Source: Treponema sp.
GTDB taxonomy: Bacteria > Spirochaetota > Spirochaetia > Treponematales > Breznakiellaceae
DNA length: 34,608 bases
Direction: 5' to 3'
Assembly: GCA_031276295.1 (NCBI GenBank)
Contig: JAISNI010000076.1
Location: 1 to 34,608, forward strand
The notes under the pieces were generated by a model that made no database searches, was not told where the DNA came from, and saw only the letters and a program-made list of their open reading frames with translations. Made by a program: the position numbers and the translations under genes. This document shows positions 17,042-25,230 of this stretch, in pieces (within the stretch, counting starts at the first letter, position 1; each line of letters starts with the position of its first letter).

Positions 17042-17440
17042 ATGAGTGTTTGCACCATTCAGGTCCGTACCTACGAATGCGATAGTTACGGCCACGTCAA
17101 CAACGCCAATTATCTTAACTATCTGGAATACGCACGCTACGAATTTCTAAAAGACATAGACTTTGATTACAACGCCGCGCTTAAAGCCGGTTACGGTGTG
17201 TATATCGCCCGGATAGAAATTGACTACAAAAGGCCGGCCTTTACCGACGACACCCTGACCATTGAGACGCTGCCCGTAAAGAAGGGCGCGGTAAGCGGGA
17301 CGGTACGGCAGCGGATCACCTGCGGCGGAGATACCGTCGCTGAAGCAGAGGTTACCTGGGCCTTTGTGGATTCCAGGGGGATACCCGCCCGTCTGCCCAG
17401 GGAATGGGACGTACCGGGCCTCTACCCAGCAAAAACCTGA
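17042..17440 (+). CDS. Acyl-CoA thioesterase of the 4HBT (hot-dog) family
   Basis: The 132-residue single-domain hot-dog protein has the YbgC/4-hydroxybenzoyl-CoA thioesterase signature YECDSYGHVNNANYLNYLEY, which includes the catalytic-site Asp, plus IEIDYKRPAF. It should hydrolyse acyl-CoA or acyl-ACP thioesters; the specific acyl group is unknown. Length is normal for the family. No Shine-Dalgarno is visible, and a good promoter ends 8 nt before the ATG, suggesting a leaderless mRNA. A GC-rich hairpin follows the stop codon. Confidence 0.92.
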   Translation: MSVCTIQVRTYECDSYGHVNNANYLNYLEYARYEFLKDIDFDYNAALKAGYGVYIARIEIDYKRPAFTDDTLTIETLPVKKGAVSGTVRQRITCGGDTVAEAEVTWAFVDSRGIPARLPREWDVPGLYPAKT

Positions 17441-17466
17441 AAAACGCCGCTTCTCAAACCGCGCGG

Positions 17467-17511
17467 GCCCCCGCCTGCGGGCTGCGGTTTGGCGGGCCCG
17501 CAGGCGGGGGC
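17467..17511 (+). terminator. GC-rich hairpin, probable terminator of the thioesterase gene
   Basis: A perfect 16-bp stem (GCCCCCGCCTGCGGGC, 17467-17482, with 17496-17511) encloses a 13-nt loop and is followed by TTCTTT. The stem is very stable but the T-tract is weak. Confidence 0.7.
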
Positions 17512-17537
17512 TTCTTTCCGAAAAAGAACAAAAGGTC

Positions 17538-17638
17538 TATAATGCTCTACAAGGAATAACGTGATGAAAGCCTTCCGCAAGCCGCGCGCGGTGTTACATT
17601 TTCTATCCCTCCCCTGCACATTTAAGGCGGTTTTATAA
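17538..17638 (+). other. Possible promoter and 24-codon reading frame in a 538-nt gap
   Basis: TATAAT at 17538-17543 is followed by AAGGA and an ATG at 17564 that opens 24 codons ending at 17636-17638. No clear -35 box and no recognisable product were found. The rest of the gap (to 17978) holds a hairpin at 17874-17908 and no supported gene. Confidence 0.2.
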
Positions 17639-17873
17639 CGGTTGGTTACGGAGATACTTTCCAGACCCGACCGACGTTGAACGTATCCCTACAGTTTTCA
17701 AAGAACCCTTCCAGGTAACCGCAAAACCGCGCGTATATAAGCGTTTTAAAATCAATTTTACCTCATATCCAACCGCTTCCGCGGTAAGGGGGCTTCCCTT
17801 TACCCCTACGCCCGCGGCGGATGCGGGTGCGGAGCGCGAAGGAGGTCGCCTATGACGTAATGAATTTTGAAGA

Positions 17874-17908
17874 CAATCCGCCGTCCGGCGTGGACGGACG
17901 GCGGATTG
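17874..17908. terminator. 14-bp perfect hairpin upstream of the broken lipoprotein gene
   Basis: CAATCCGCCGTCCG (17874-17887) pairs with 17895-17908 around a 7-nt loop. No T-tract follows on the plus strand, so it may be a terminator remnant, an operator or an mRNA structure. Confidence 0.4.
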
Positions 17909-17978
17909 CCCGGGATGCAGGTACGCGCATGGGGGCGTACAAAACAGCATCAGCATAATTTTAACACGGAGGATATTT

Positions 17979-18778
17979 ATGGATAAGAGAAGAACTTTTG
18001 TGGGCCTAATCGCTATACTACTGGTTTGCGGTTTCGGCTTGCCTGGTTGTTCCACACCGCCGACCCAGCTATCTAAAGCATTGACGGATAGGGCCGGCGA
18101 CGGCGATTCGGAAATAGTCATTGAACGAAAAGCAAATTTTTTTAGCGCGATGCATTCAATGAATATTTTTATTGACGGCGAGTTGAAACTGCATATCGAC
18201 AACGGGAAGCGGGCAAAAATAGTGATACCTAACGGACGCCATATCATTCACGCCGGGGTGCGTAACAACGTAACGGAAGAGATAGCCGTCGAATCAAACT
18301 CGAACCTCATTCCCTTTATGGCGAAGGTAAGCACAATGGGGGCCGTTAAATTAACAAAGGTAAGCGAAGTAGCGCTGGAAGATCTTTTCACTAAGGGAGG
18401 AATCGTAGAAGCGCTCGAGAAGGCAACTCAAATATTAATCCCCTCGCTTCAAAAGGGCGTAAAAACGGCCATCGTCAATGTTTCTTCCGCCGATAAGGAT
18501 CAGGCCGTGTTTATCGCGGGGAACTGGAATATATGCTGGTTAATGCGGAGTTTGCCATTGTGGACCGGAGCGAACTGGATAAAATACGCCAGGAACAGAA
18601 TTTCCAGTTGAGCGGGGAGGTGGACGATGCGTCCGCCGTCTCCATAGGAAAGTTCGCCGGGGCCGCGATAGCTATAACCGGCTCGGTCAGCGGGAGCAAC
18701 GAAACAAGAAGGCTGCGCCTGCGGGCATTGAACACCGAGGACGGACAGGTACTGGCCGTGGCATCGGAACAGTTTTAA
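17979..18778 (+). pseudogene. CsgG/LpoB-like lipoprotein gene interrupted by a frameshift
   Basis: The first frame encodes a signal peptide with lipobox LPGC (Cys24) and a PEGA-like segment (MNIFIDGELKLHIDNGKRAK), then an LpoB-like start (KTAIVNVSSADKDQAVFI). At the G-run 18518-18521 it leaves frame and reads unrelated residues to 18611. The family sequence resumes in another frame (GELEYMLVNAEFAIVDRSEL, then IRQEQNFQLSGEVDD) and ends at 18778. Adding one G restores a single protein of about 266 residues. The second half matches the CsgG-like part of the lipoprotein at 6473-7702. GGAGG precedes the ATG. It could be a pseudogene, a phase-variable gene or a sequencing error. Confidence 0.82.
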
Positions 18779-18801
18779 CGGCTAAAAGGCAACCGGCGTC
18801 T

Positions 18802-18827
18802 GTCAATAATGGGGAGCCCTTATTGAC
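18802..18827. terminator. 8-bp hairpin after the broken lipoprotein gene
   Basis: GTCAATAA (18802-18809) and TTATTGAC (18820-18827) flank a 10-nt loop. There is no T-tract, so terminator function is uncertain. Confidence 0.4.
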
Positions 18828-18838
18828 GGCCCGCCTTA

Positions 18839-18877
18839 AAAGACGCGCCGTGTACGAAGGAACGTACAAGCGTCTTT
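18839..18877. terminator. Two-part hairpin in the gap before the NDK-like gene
   Basis: AAAGACGC (18839-18846) pairs with GCGTCTTT (18870-18877), enclosing TGTACG/CGTACA around AAGGAA. It could be a terminator of the lipoprotein transcript or part of a leader. Apart from these hairpins and promoter-like sites, the 312-nt gap (18779-19090) shows nothing. Confidence 0.4.
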
Positions 18878-18929
18878 GTACCGGTAAACTGACGGTACTA
18901 AAGGAGCCGATTTGATACGTGAGCTACTA

Positions 18930-18958
18930 TTACAATTCGATTAAATTTTAGATACTGT
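18930..18958 (+). promoter_or_regulatory. Probable promoter of the NDK-like gene
   Basis: TTACAA (18930-18935), 17 nt, TACTGT (18953-18958). A second candidate, TTGCTA-17-TATACG (19022-19050), lies closer to the gene. One or both may be used. Confidence 0.45.
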
Positions 18959-19090
18959 AAGGGAATCGAACGTCATCTTGGCAGGAGCCCGCGGGGCTTT
19001 GGTATGGTTTCGTACAAACGGTTGCTATGTAATATCGTGCATAGTATACGGAACCCCCCGCAAATTCCTCGTATCAAATCTGGAGAATCC

Positions 19091-20266
19091 ATGAAAGAAA
19101 CTCTTTCCTATGTTTTAGTCAGCCCTTATACCATTGCAAAAAGCAGAACCGGCGGGGTTATCGCGCGCCTCCTTTCCCGCCTGGATCTGGAACTGGCCGG
19201 CGCCCAGATGATCGCGCCGGACGAGGCTTTCGCGCGGGAATACGCAGCATATCTGCGGGGCGGCAACAGCGGGGATATTTCTCTGCTCGCCGATTATGTG
19301 GAACAGAAGATAGCGCCTTCTGAGGGGAGAAGGCACCGGTCCCTGCTTCTCCTTTTCCGCGGGGAGAATTCCTGCGGCAAACTGGTGGATATCTGCGGCC
19401 ACCTGTACGCCGAACATATCGACACCGATTCCATCACCGGGGAAACCATACGGGATACCTATGCCGATCTTATTCTTTCCCCCAAGGATCACGGAACGGT
19501 AACCTACTTTGAGCCCGCGGTAATAACGCCGAGAAATCAGGAAGACGCGGACCGGGACATGCGTCTTTTTGCGCGGTTCCTGAAAGGCAAAGAGAACATC
19601 ATCAGGAACATAGCCTACAGCAACCCTGAAAAGATAGAACAGACCCTGGTTATCCTTAAACCGGACAACTGGAAATACGCCTCGTCCCGGCCCGGAACGA
19701 TAATCGATATGTTTTCCAGAACCGGCCTCCGTATCACCGGCGTTAAAGTGTACGGCTTTTCCCTGTCCAAGGCGCTGGAATTCTACGCGCCGGTGGAAAC
19801 GGCTTTAAAAGAAAAGCTCGCCCCGGTCTTCGGTAGAAAGGCCAGGGAAACGCTTGAAAGGGAATTCCTTATCCCCCTCAACAGCCGGATTGAAGAGGTT
19901 TTAACCGAAAGTTTCGGCTCGGAATATGCGGAGGAGCAGTTCCGGCTGCTTGTCGAATTCATGTCGGGCGTCAAACCGGGAACCTGTCCGCCGGAAAAGG
20001 CCGACGTTCCCGGCGCCGTCAAGTGTATGATACTTATCTATGAAGGAGAAAACGCGGTTAAAAAGATACGGGATGTACTGGGCCCTACCGATCCGCTCAA
20101 GGCCCCCGGCGGAACGGTCAGACGGGAATTCGGCAGCAGTATCATGGTCAACACGGCCCACGCATCGGATTCCCCTGAAAGTTTTAACCGGGAAAAGGAC
20201 ATTGTTAAGATAAATGAAAATTCCCTCTGTTCAATCATTGAAAACTTCCTGGAACGGCGGGGATGA
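19091..20266 (+). CDS. Tandem nucleoside-diphosphate-kinase-like protein
   Basis: The 391-residue protein appears to hold two NDK folds. The C-terminal copy (from about residue 180) has QTLVILKPDNW, GPTDPLKAPGGTVRREFGSS and NTAHASDSPES with His357 at the phospho-histidine position, so it could move phosphate between NTPs and NDPs. It carries a long insertion before GPTDP. The N-terminal copy resembles the fold (SYVLVSPYTIAKSRTGGVIA; ETIRDTYADL) but lacks KPD and the HGSDS-type histidine, reading EPAVITPRN, so it is probably inactive or regulatory. Typical NDK is about 140-150 residues. TGGAGA precedes the ATG at 19091; the frame is open further upstream without such a site. Confidence 0.8.
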   Translation: MKETLSYVLVSPYTIAKSRTGGVIARLLSRLDLELAGAQMIAPDEAFAREYAAYLRGGNSGDISLLADYVEQKIAPSEGRRHRSLLLLFRGENSCGKLVDICGHLYAEHIDTDSITGETIRDTYADLILSPKDHGTVTYFEPAVITPRNQEDADRDMRLFARFLKGKENIIRNIAYSNPEKIEQTLVILKPDNWKYASSRPGTIIDMFSRTGLRITGVKVYGFSLSKALEFYAPVETALKEKLAPVFGRKARETLEREFLIPLNSRIEEVLTESFGSEYAEEQFRLLVEFMSGVKPGTCPPEKADVPGAVKCMILIYEGENAVKKIRDVLGPTDPLKAPGGTVRREFGSSIMVNTAHASDSPESFNREKDIVKINENSLCSIIENFLERRG

Positions 20267-20448
20267 GGACGCCCGGACAGGCGCGCACGTCCCCGCCGAA
20301 CGGCAAGGCCCTAAAAAGCCGCGGTACGGAGTAGAGGCGTGGGACCGCAGAAGATCAAAGAAAAACGGCTGTTATTTCCTGACAATTTAAGGAGCTAACA
20401 AAGCAAAAACCCTTCCCCGTTTGTTATCCGGCAATTGCCTGCGCGGTA

Positions 20449-21174
20449 TTACCCCTCCTGGTCAGGCTCGGAGACGCCTTTCTCCTCTGGCAGTTCTTCC
20501 AGGATTTCCATAAGCTCAACGCGGAAGATAAGCGGTGAATAGGGAGGGATTATATCGCCACCGCCCCGTTCACCGTAGGCCAAGCCGGAGGGGATATAGA
20601 AACGGTAAACGCTGCCAGTATTCATAAGCTGGACGCCCTCGGACCATCCGGGGATAACCTGGTTGAGGGGGATTTCCTCCGGCCCGTCCCGCAGAAAAGT
20701 GCTGTCGAAAACAGTACCGTCGATCAAAACGCCCTCGTACTGAACAACCACCACGGTATCCTTTGAAGGTTTAGGGCCGCTTCCCTCCGAGATAACCTCG
20801 TACTGAAGCCCGCTGTTCGTGGTTATGATCCCTTCCTTTTTGGCATTTTCCTCAAAATAGTGCGCTTCCCTTTCCTGGCTCTTCCGTTTCTGCTCCGTCA
20901 GAGCCTCCCTGAATGCGCTTTGTACCTTTTCGACGGCTTCTTCTTTGGTAATGCTGGTTTCATAGCCTTCAAGCGCGTCCCTGAGCCCCCGCGTAAAAGC
21001 ATTGTAAGAAAAACTCAGACCGGTTTGTTTAAGGTCCTCCCCTATGGCCATGCCGAAGGCGTAGCTTAAATCTATTCTGTCTTTTAACGCGGCCGATTCA
21101 TCGGCTATACCTTCGGCGCCGCAGACAAATACAAGTATAAATAACAATACAAAAGAACACCATAAATTTTTCAT
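20449..21174 (-). CDS. Exported FKBP-type peptidyl-prolyl isomerase (1)
   Basis: The 241-residue protein has a hydrophobic signal sequence (to about 20), an N-terminal helical FKBP_N region (SYAFGMAIGEDLKQTGLSF) and a C-terminal FKBP domain (GLQYEVISEGSG, VQYEGVLIDGTVFDST, VIPGWSEGVQLM, YIPSGLAYGERGG, PLIFRVELMEI). It should catalyse proline isomerisation during protein folding in the periplasm. The Cys in VFVCGAEG is a poor lipobox. It is a close paralogue of the adjacent upstream gene, 79 nt away, and most likely arose by tandem duplication. AAGGGGAA lies before the ATG. The 182-nt gap to the NDK-like gene shows nothing firm. Confidence 0.94.
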   Translation of the reverse strand: MKNLWCSFVLLFILVFVCGAEGIADESAALKDRIDLSYAFGMAIGEDLKQTGLSFSYNAFTRGLRDALEGYETSITKEEAVEKVQSAFREALTEQKRKSQEREAHYFEENAKKEGIITTNSGLQYEVISEGSGPKPSKDTVVVVQYEGVLIDGTVFDSTFLRDGPEEIPLNQVIPGWSEGVQLMNTGSVYRFYIPSGLAYGERGGGDIIPPYSPLIFRVELMEILEELPEEKGVSEPDQEG

Positions 21175-21253
21175 CGTTTCCCCTTAATGAGACATCATTC
21201 AAATTTTTATAACCGCCCAATGAATAATTTGGAAGCAAGCTCCGGGCAAAACC

Positions 21254-21967
21254 CTATTCCTGGGGGATAATATCCAGCAGATCTATTTTAAAGATCAGCA
21301 CCGAATTGGGCGGGATGGCCTCTCTTCCCGCTTCCCCATAGGCCAGATTGGATGGAATAAAGAACCGGTAAGAACTGCCCACCCGCATGAGCTGTAATCC
21401 CTCCGTCCAGCCGGATATAACCTGATTCAGGGGGAATTCAACCGGTTCCCCCCTCGTGTACGAACTGTCAAACACAACGCCGTCTATGAAGGTCCCTTCA
21501 TAGTTTACCCGTACCATGTCGCCGGCTCCAGGCGTTTCACCGGATCCTTCGTTGAGCACTTCATATTGAAGACCGCTGGGGGTAATGCTGATTCCCGGTT
21601 TCTTACCATTTTCAGTTAAAAAGGCATTCCCCTTTTCCATATTGGCCGAGGCTTCTTTTTCCATTACACGGGCAAAGATCTGCTGTACTTTCATCCCGGC
21701 TTCTTCAAGGGAAATCCGCGGATTAACGCCCTCCATCGAATCCTTAAGGCCCCGGGCCACTTCGTCGTAATCAAAACGGATACTGAGGTCCCCGAATTGA
21801 GAGGCAAGCAGCAAACCGAATGCATAACTGGTATCCTTATCGGCGGCTTCCGCCGACGCGGAATCAGATTTCCCCTCCATATTGAAAATCCCCGAAAGTC
21901 TATCGCACGATCCAAGGGATACAACGGCAAGGAAGATAAGCGCTCCAAGCGCATAATTCTTAATCAT
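21254..21967 (-). CDS. FKBP-type peptidyl-prolyl isomerase lipoprotein (2)
   Basis: The 237-residue protein resembles its downstream neighbour throughout, but has a clear lipobox (SLGSC, Cys21), so it is probably membrane-tethered. FKBP_N helices are followed by GLQYEVLNEGSGE, VNYEGTFIDGVVFDSSY, VISGWTEGLQLMRVG, FIPSNLAYGEAG and VLIFKIDLLDI. No Shine-Dalgarno is visible. A promoter ends 6 nt before the ATG, so the mRNA may be leaderless. The -35 box overlaps the stop codon of the upstream MBL gene. Confidence 0.94.
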   Translation of the reverse strand: MIKNYALGALIFLAVVSLGSCDRLSGIFNMEGKSDSASAEAADKDTSYAFGLLLASQFGDLSIRFDYDEVARGLKDSMEGVNPRISLEEAGMKVQQIFARVMEKEASANMEKGNAFLTENGKKPGISITPSGLQYEVLNEGSGETPGAGDMVRVNYEGTFIDGVVFDSSYTRGEPVEFPLNQVISGWTEGLQLMRVGSSYRFFIPSNLAYGEAGREAIPPNSVLIFKIDLLDIIPQE

Positions 21968-21973
21968 TTATAT

Positions 21974-22002
21974 AGCATAACGATTAATCGAAAGGAGTTC
22001 AA
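21974..22002 (-). promoter_or_regulatory. Promoter of the FKBP lipoprotein gene
   Basis: TTGAAC (21997-22002), 17 nt, TATGCT (21974-21979), then 6 nt to the ATG. It is embedded in the 3' end of the MBL hydrolase gene. Confidence 0.6.
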
Positions 22003-22844
22003 GGAGCCAATTTGTAGCCCGCTCCGTCCCTCCGCACGTTGCCGACGGCCGGGTATACCAGGTGCATACCCGCAATCGGTACGTTGTTGGTAACGGCCCA
22101 GTCCAGGAGCCGCCTGCGTATGGCGGCGGCGGCGGTAGGATCGGTATCGTAAGTAACCGAAACATCCGGCAGGGGGAACTGGATATCCTGGACGTGCATC
22201 AAATCGCCCCAGATGAGGAGTTTATCCCCGGCTGACTCAAGCAGAAAAACCGTATGTCCCGGTGTATGGCCGAAAGCGGCGATGGCGCTTATGCAGGGGA
22301 ACAGCCTGATGCCTCCGGTACCCAGATCCGCGGGAAGGAAATTTTCTATTCTGCTCCCGTAAGGTCTCAGCGCATTCACGGCGCCCTGATTCACCCTGGA
22401 CACCGTCCAATACTCCCGTTCCTGTAAGGCAACGTATATCCTGGCATTGGGGAACAGCGCCTTGCCGTCTTTGGCCAGGCCGCCTATGTGGTCCCCGTGC
22501 ATGTGGGTCAGCAGTACCGCGTCCACATCCCCAGGGTCTACCCCCAGTGTTTTCATGCTGTCAAAGATCGTGGTTCCAAATCCGGTATCCACCACCATCG
22601 TTTTTCCGCCGCCGCGAATAAGAAAGGTATTGGTCTCCGACCGGTACGTCCCGCCGGGCAGGTAACGGTTGGCATCCGCCTCGGACGCGCCGACTAAAAT
22701 GGATCCGTTCCCCTGCCCGCGGTTTTCCACCAGCATATATACGTCAAATTCCCCTACTTTATAGGGAAATATCAGATCCTCGCCTGCAACGCCGCCGATT
22801 ACCATGCTTGTCATCAGAATACCCCATATCCCACGCAATTTCAT
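21999..22844 (-). CDS. Exported metallo-beta-lactamase-fold hydrolase
   Basis: The 281-residue protein has an N-terminal signal sequence ending near GGVAGED. MBL-fold metal ligands are visible in THMHGDHIGG (HxHxDH), FGHTPGHT, the Asp of IWGDLMH, and a late His in AGMHLVYP. The family includes lactonases and other hydrolases; substrate is not evident, and the export signal places it outside the cytoplasm. GGAGG lies 6 nt before the ATG. It heads a same-strand group with the two FKBP genes. The 244-nt gap to the divergent MFS gene holds only weak promoter-like sequences. Confidence 0.9.
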   Translation of the reverse strand: MKLRGIWGILMTSMVIGGVAGEDLIFPYKVGEFDVYMLVENRGQGNGSILVGASEADANRYLPGGTYRSETNTFLIRGGGKTMVVDTGFGTTIFDSMKTLGVDPGDVDAVLLTHMHGDHIGGLAKDGKALFPNARIYVALQEREYWTVSRVNQGAVNALRPYGSRIENFLPADLGTGGIRLFPCISAIAAFGHTPGHTVFLLESAGDKLLIWGDLMHVQDIQFPLPDVSVTYDTDPTAAAAIRRRLLDWAVTNNVPIAGMHLVYPAVGNVRRDGAGYKLAP

Positions 22845-23088
22845 AAAACCTCCGATTTATATGAAGCGGTTCCAAAACCGGCCACGTTTAAAGCAGGATT
22901 TGAAAGAGATCATATATTTACTATTTTACGTCTTTTTGTACTTTCCGCAAGTAAGAAGCGCGCCGGACGCGCCGGTAAAATCCACGCAATGCCAGGGGCC
23001 GCAACCCCAAATATCAGGCGGTTTGTACCGCTCTTACCGGCATCAAGGTCTATGCAAAACTTCAAGAAGATTGCATAATTTTTAATCT

Positions 23089-24387
23089 ATGATACAAACA
23101 GCTAAGCGGCGCGCTGAAAATCAAACGGTCCGGAAAAATACGGCGCCGTGCGCCGGAAAACCCGGCCTTTCGTCCCTTTCGCTCTGGAAGGATATCTACC
23201 GGCCCGAAGCCAAATTCGGGCGTTTTTTAAGCGTTTTGGCCCTTTTCGGAATTTCCTATGGACTCTACAGGGGAATACAGGATAATTACCTTTCGGAAGT
23301 CGTGAATATCTCCAGGTTTGAGCGGGGTATCGTGGAATTCTTCAGGGAAACCCCGGGACTCCTCGTCGTGTTTATCCTTGCCTGGATGTATAAATTTACC
23401 GAAAGCCGTATCTTTAAGATCGGCATTGCTTTTATGACGGCGGGTCTTGTCGGCCTGCTCCTTACGGGCGGCCTGAAGGTTGTCGTGGTGCTCTTTATGG
23501 TACTGTTCAGCTTTGGCGAACATATCATCATGCCGGTACGGACTTCCATTTCTCTGGACCTGTCCAAGCCGGAAAAAGGAGGGGCAAGCCTCGGCATAAC
23601 CAGCGCCATAAGCCATATCGGGAATATAGCCGGCTATATCATTGTTACCGGCCTCTTCATCTTCTTTAACGCGCGGGGTTTTAAACGGACGGATATTGTT
23701 CAATTTAAGATTGTTTTTGCCATATCTGCAGCCCTCATGCTGGCCGCAGTCCTTATTGCGCTTGCCATTAAAGATACCACGGTAAAAGGGCCGCGGAGGC
23801 GTTTTTACTTTGCAAAAAAATTTACTATCTTTTATATGCTGGAGGTCTTCTACGGGGCGCGCAAGCAGATATTCATCACCTTTGCGCCCTATGTGCTTAT
23901 CCGTGAATACGGCGCGAGCACCTCGCTGATCTCGCTGCTGCTGGCTATCTGTGCCGTCTGCGGTACCTTGTTCAGCCCCCTTATCGGAAGGCTTATAGAC
24001 AAGGCGGGCTACAAGATAGTTATGGTAACGGACACCCTTATCCTCGTCATCGTCTGTCTTTTGTACGGCTTTTCCCACCGTATCTTTCCGGTACAGGTAG
24101 CCTTTATCGTGGTCTGCGTCAACTACGTGCTCGATTCGATCATCTCCCTGGCAAGCATGGCTTCCAACGTCTACGTTCAATCTATTGCTTCAAGCCGGGA
24201 AGAAGTTACCGCAACCCTTTCCACCGGTATTTCCGTGAATCATGTTATCTCCATTGTTATCGCGCTGATGGGCGGGTTTATTTGGGAAGCGGTCGGTATA
24301 GAAGTACTCTTTTCTTTATCTGCATTTTTAGGTATTCTTAACAGTGTATACGCCGCAACAATCAAGGTGAAGAAGACGGCTTCATAA
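23089..24387 (+). CDS. Major facilitator superfamily transporter
   Basis: The 432-residue protein has about 12 transmembrane helices starting near residue 50, after a charged cytoplasmic N-terminus of about 45 residues. Two six-helix halves are separated by a basic loop near KDTTVKGPRRRFYFAKK. An RxxDKxG-like motif appears in GRLIDKAGYKI. The substrate is unknown. No Shine-Dalgarno precedes the ATG; CATAAT ends 9 nt upstream with a poor -35, so a leaderless start is possible but weakly supported. An internal start cannot be excluded. It is divergent from the MBL gene and followed after 59 nt by the coiled-coil protein gene. Confidence 0.87.
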   Translation: MIQTAKRRAENQTVRKNTAPCAGKPGLSSLSLWKDIYRPEAKFGRFLSVLALFGISYGLYRGIQDNYLSEVVNISRFERGIVEFFRETPGLLVVFILAWMYKFTESRIFKIGIAFMTAGLVGLLLTGGLKVVVVLFMVLFSFGEHIIMPVRTSISLDLSKPEKGGASLGITSAISHIGNIAGYIIVTGLFIFFNARGFKRTDIVQFKIVFAISAALMLAAVLIALAIKDTTVKGPRRRFYFAKKFTIFYMLEVFYGARKQIFITFAPYVLIREYGASTSLISLLLAICAVCGTLFSPLIGRLIDKAGYKIVMVTDTLILVIVCLLYGFSHRIFPVQVAFIVVCVNYVLDSIISLASMASNVYVQSIASSREEVTATLSTGISVNHVISIVIALMGGFIWEAVGIEVLFSLSAFLGILNSVYAATIKVKKTAS

Positions 24388-24446
24388 GGCTGTTTCAAAA
24401 CCTCAGTGGTAAAGCAGCTGCTACTTTAACTGGTAAGGAGGATGGT

Positions 24447-25160
24447 ATGCCGCCGGCTAACGAATTAACAATCCAAGATATTTGGGCCCTGTTTCAGGAA
24501 ACGGATCAACTTATTAAAGAAGGGGCCAAGGAAACAACCCGGAGATTCCAGGAAACCGATAAGAAGTTTCAGGAAACGGATCAGCTTATTAAAGAAGGGG
24601 CCAAAGAAACAACCCGAAAATTCCAGGAAACAGATAAGAAGTTTCAGGAAACAGACCGGCAATTTCAGGAAATAGCTCAGAGATTTCGGGAAACCGAACG
24701 CCTTGTTGATAAAACCAGTAAGAGCATCGGCGATCTGAACAACCGTATCGGCGAAATTGTAGAGCATCTCATGTCCCCCGATCTTAAAGCAAAATTCGGC
24801 GCTTTAGGCTATCGATTTGAGAAAACAGCGCGGGACATTTCCATCAGCGATGCGGAGGGCGGATTCATAGCGGAAGTCGATGTGCTGCTTGAAAACACCA
24901 GCCTCGCTATAGCGGTAGAGGTTAAGACCAAGTTGAGCCAGCACGATGTTGACGAGCATGTCAACCGCATGGAAAAACTCCGTCGCCATGCCGATACCCA
25001 CAATGACACGCGACACTACCTGGGGGCGGTGTCGGCGGCGGTGATAAAAGACGAGGTCAGGGATTATGCCTTTAAAAAAGGCTTTTTTGTGATTGTGCTG
25101 TCGGGGGATACGGTGAATATAGTACGGCCCTCCGCGGACTGGAAGCCCCGGACCTGGTGA
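24447..25160 (+). CDS. Coiled-coil protein with PD-(D/E)XK nuclease-like C-terminal domain
   Basis: The 237-residue protein has an N-terminal coiled coil (about 15-100) made of QETD-type repeats, including a 25-residue unit present twice. The C-terminal domain (about 120-235) has EVDVLLENTSLAIAVEVKTK, in which Glu/Asp, then Glu-x-Lys on a beta strand, fit the PD-(D/E)XK nuclease fold. Similar coiled-coil/nuclease-like proteins are common and often multicopy in cyanobacteria and spirochaetes; their role is unknown. Whether this one cuts DNA is not shown. AAGGAGG precedes the ATG at 24447. It lies between transporter genes with no obvious functional link. Confidence 0.8.
   Translation: MPPANELTIQDIWALFQETDQLIKEGAKETTRRFQETDKKFQETDQLIKEGAKETTRKFQETDKKFQETDRQFQEIAQRFRETERLVDKTSKSIGDLNNRIGEIVEHLMSPDLKAKFGALGYRFEKTARDISISDAEGGFIAEVDVLLENTSLAIAVEVKTKLSQHDVDEHVNRMEKLRRHADTHNDTRHYLGAVSAAVIKDEVRDYAFKKGFFVIVLSGDTVNIVRPSADWKPRTW
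24492..24641 (+). repeat. 75-nt tandem duplication within the coiled-coil region
   Basis: Two 75-nt units (24492-24566 and 24567-24641) encode nearly identical 25-residue blocks, each opening FQETDQLIKEGAKETTR. The units differ at only a few bases. Because each is a multiple of three, copy number can change without breaking the frame. Confidence 0.9.
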
Positions 25161-25230
25161 TGGTTATACGGCAGGGCCGGAGTAGGCCCGGCAAGGTGCG
25201 GCAGACTGCCTGCCGGGGAAGACCGGTACT

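Noticed and set aside
17633-18247. 204-codon open frame on the minus strand across the gap and the broken lipoprotein gene
   Set aside because: It runs opposite a recognisable lipoprotein gene, has no signal or family motif, and crosses the 14-bp hairpin. A decayed repeat in 17640-17850 cannot be excluded.
23227-24180. 317-codon open frame on the minus strand
   Set aside because: It is antisense to the MFS transporter and consists of a charged low-complexity translation, as expected opposite a membrane protein.
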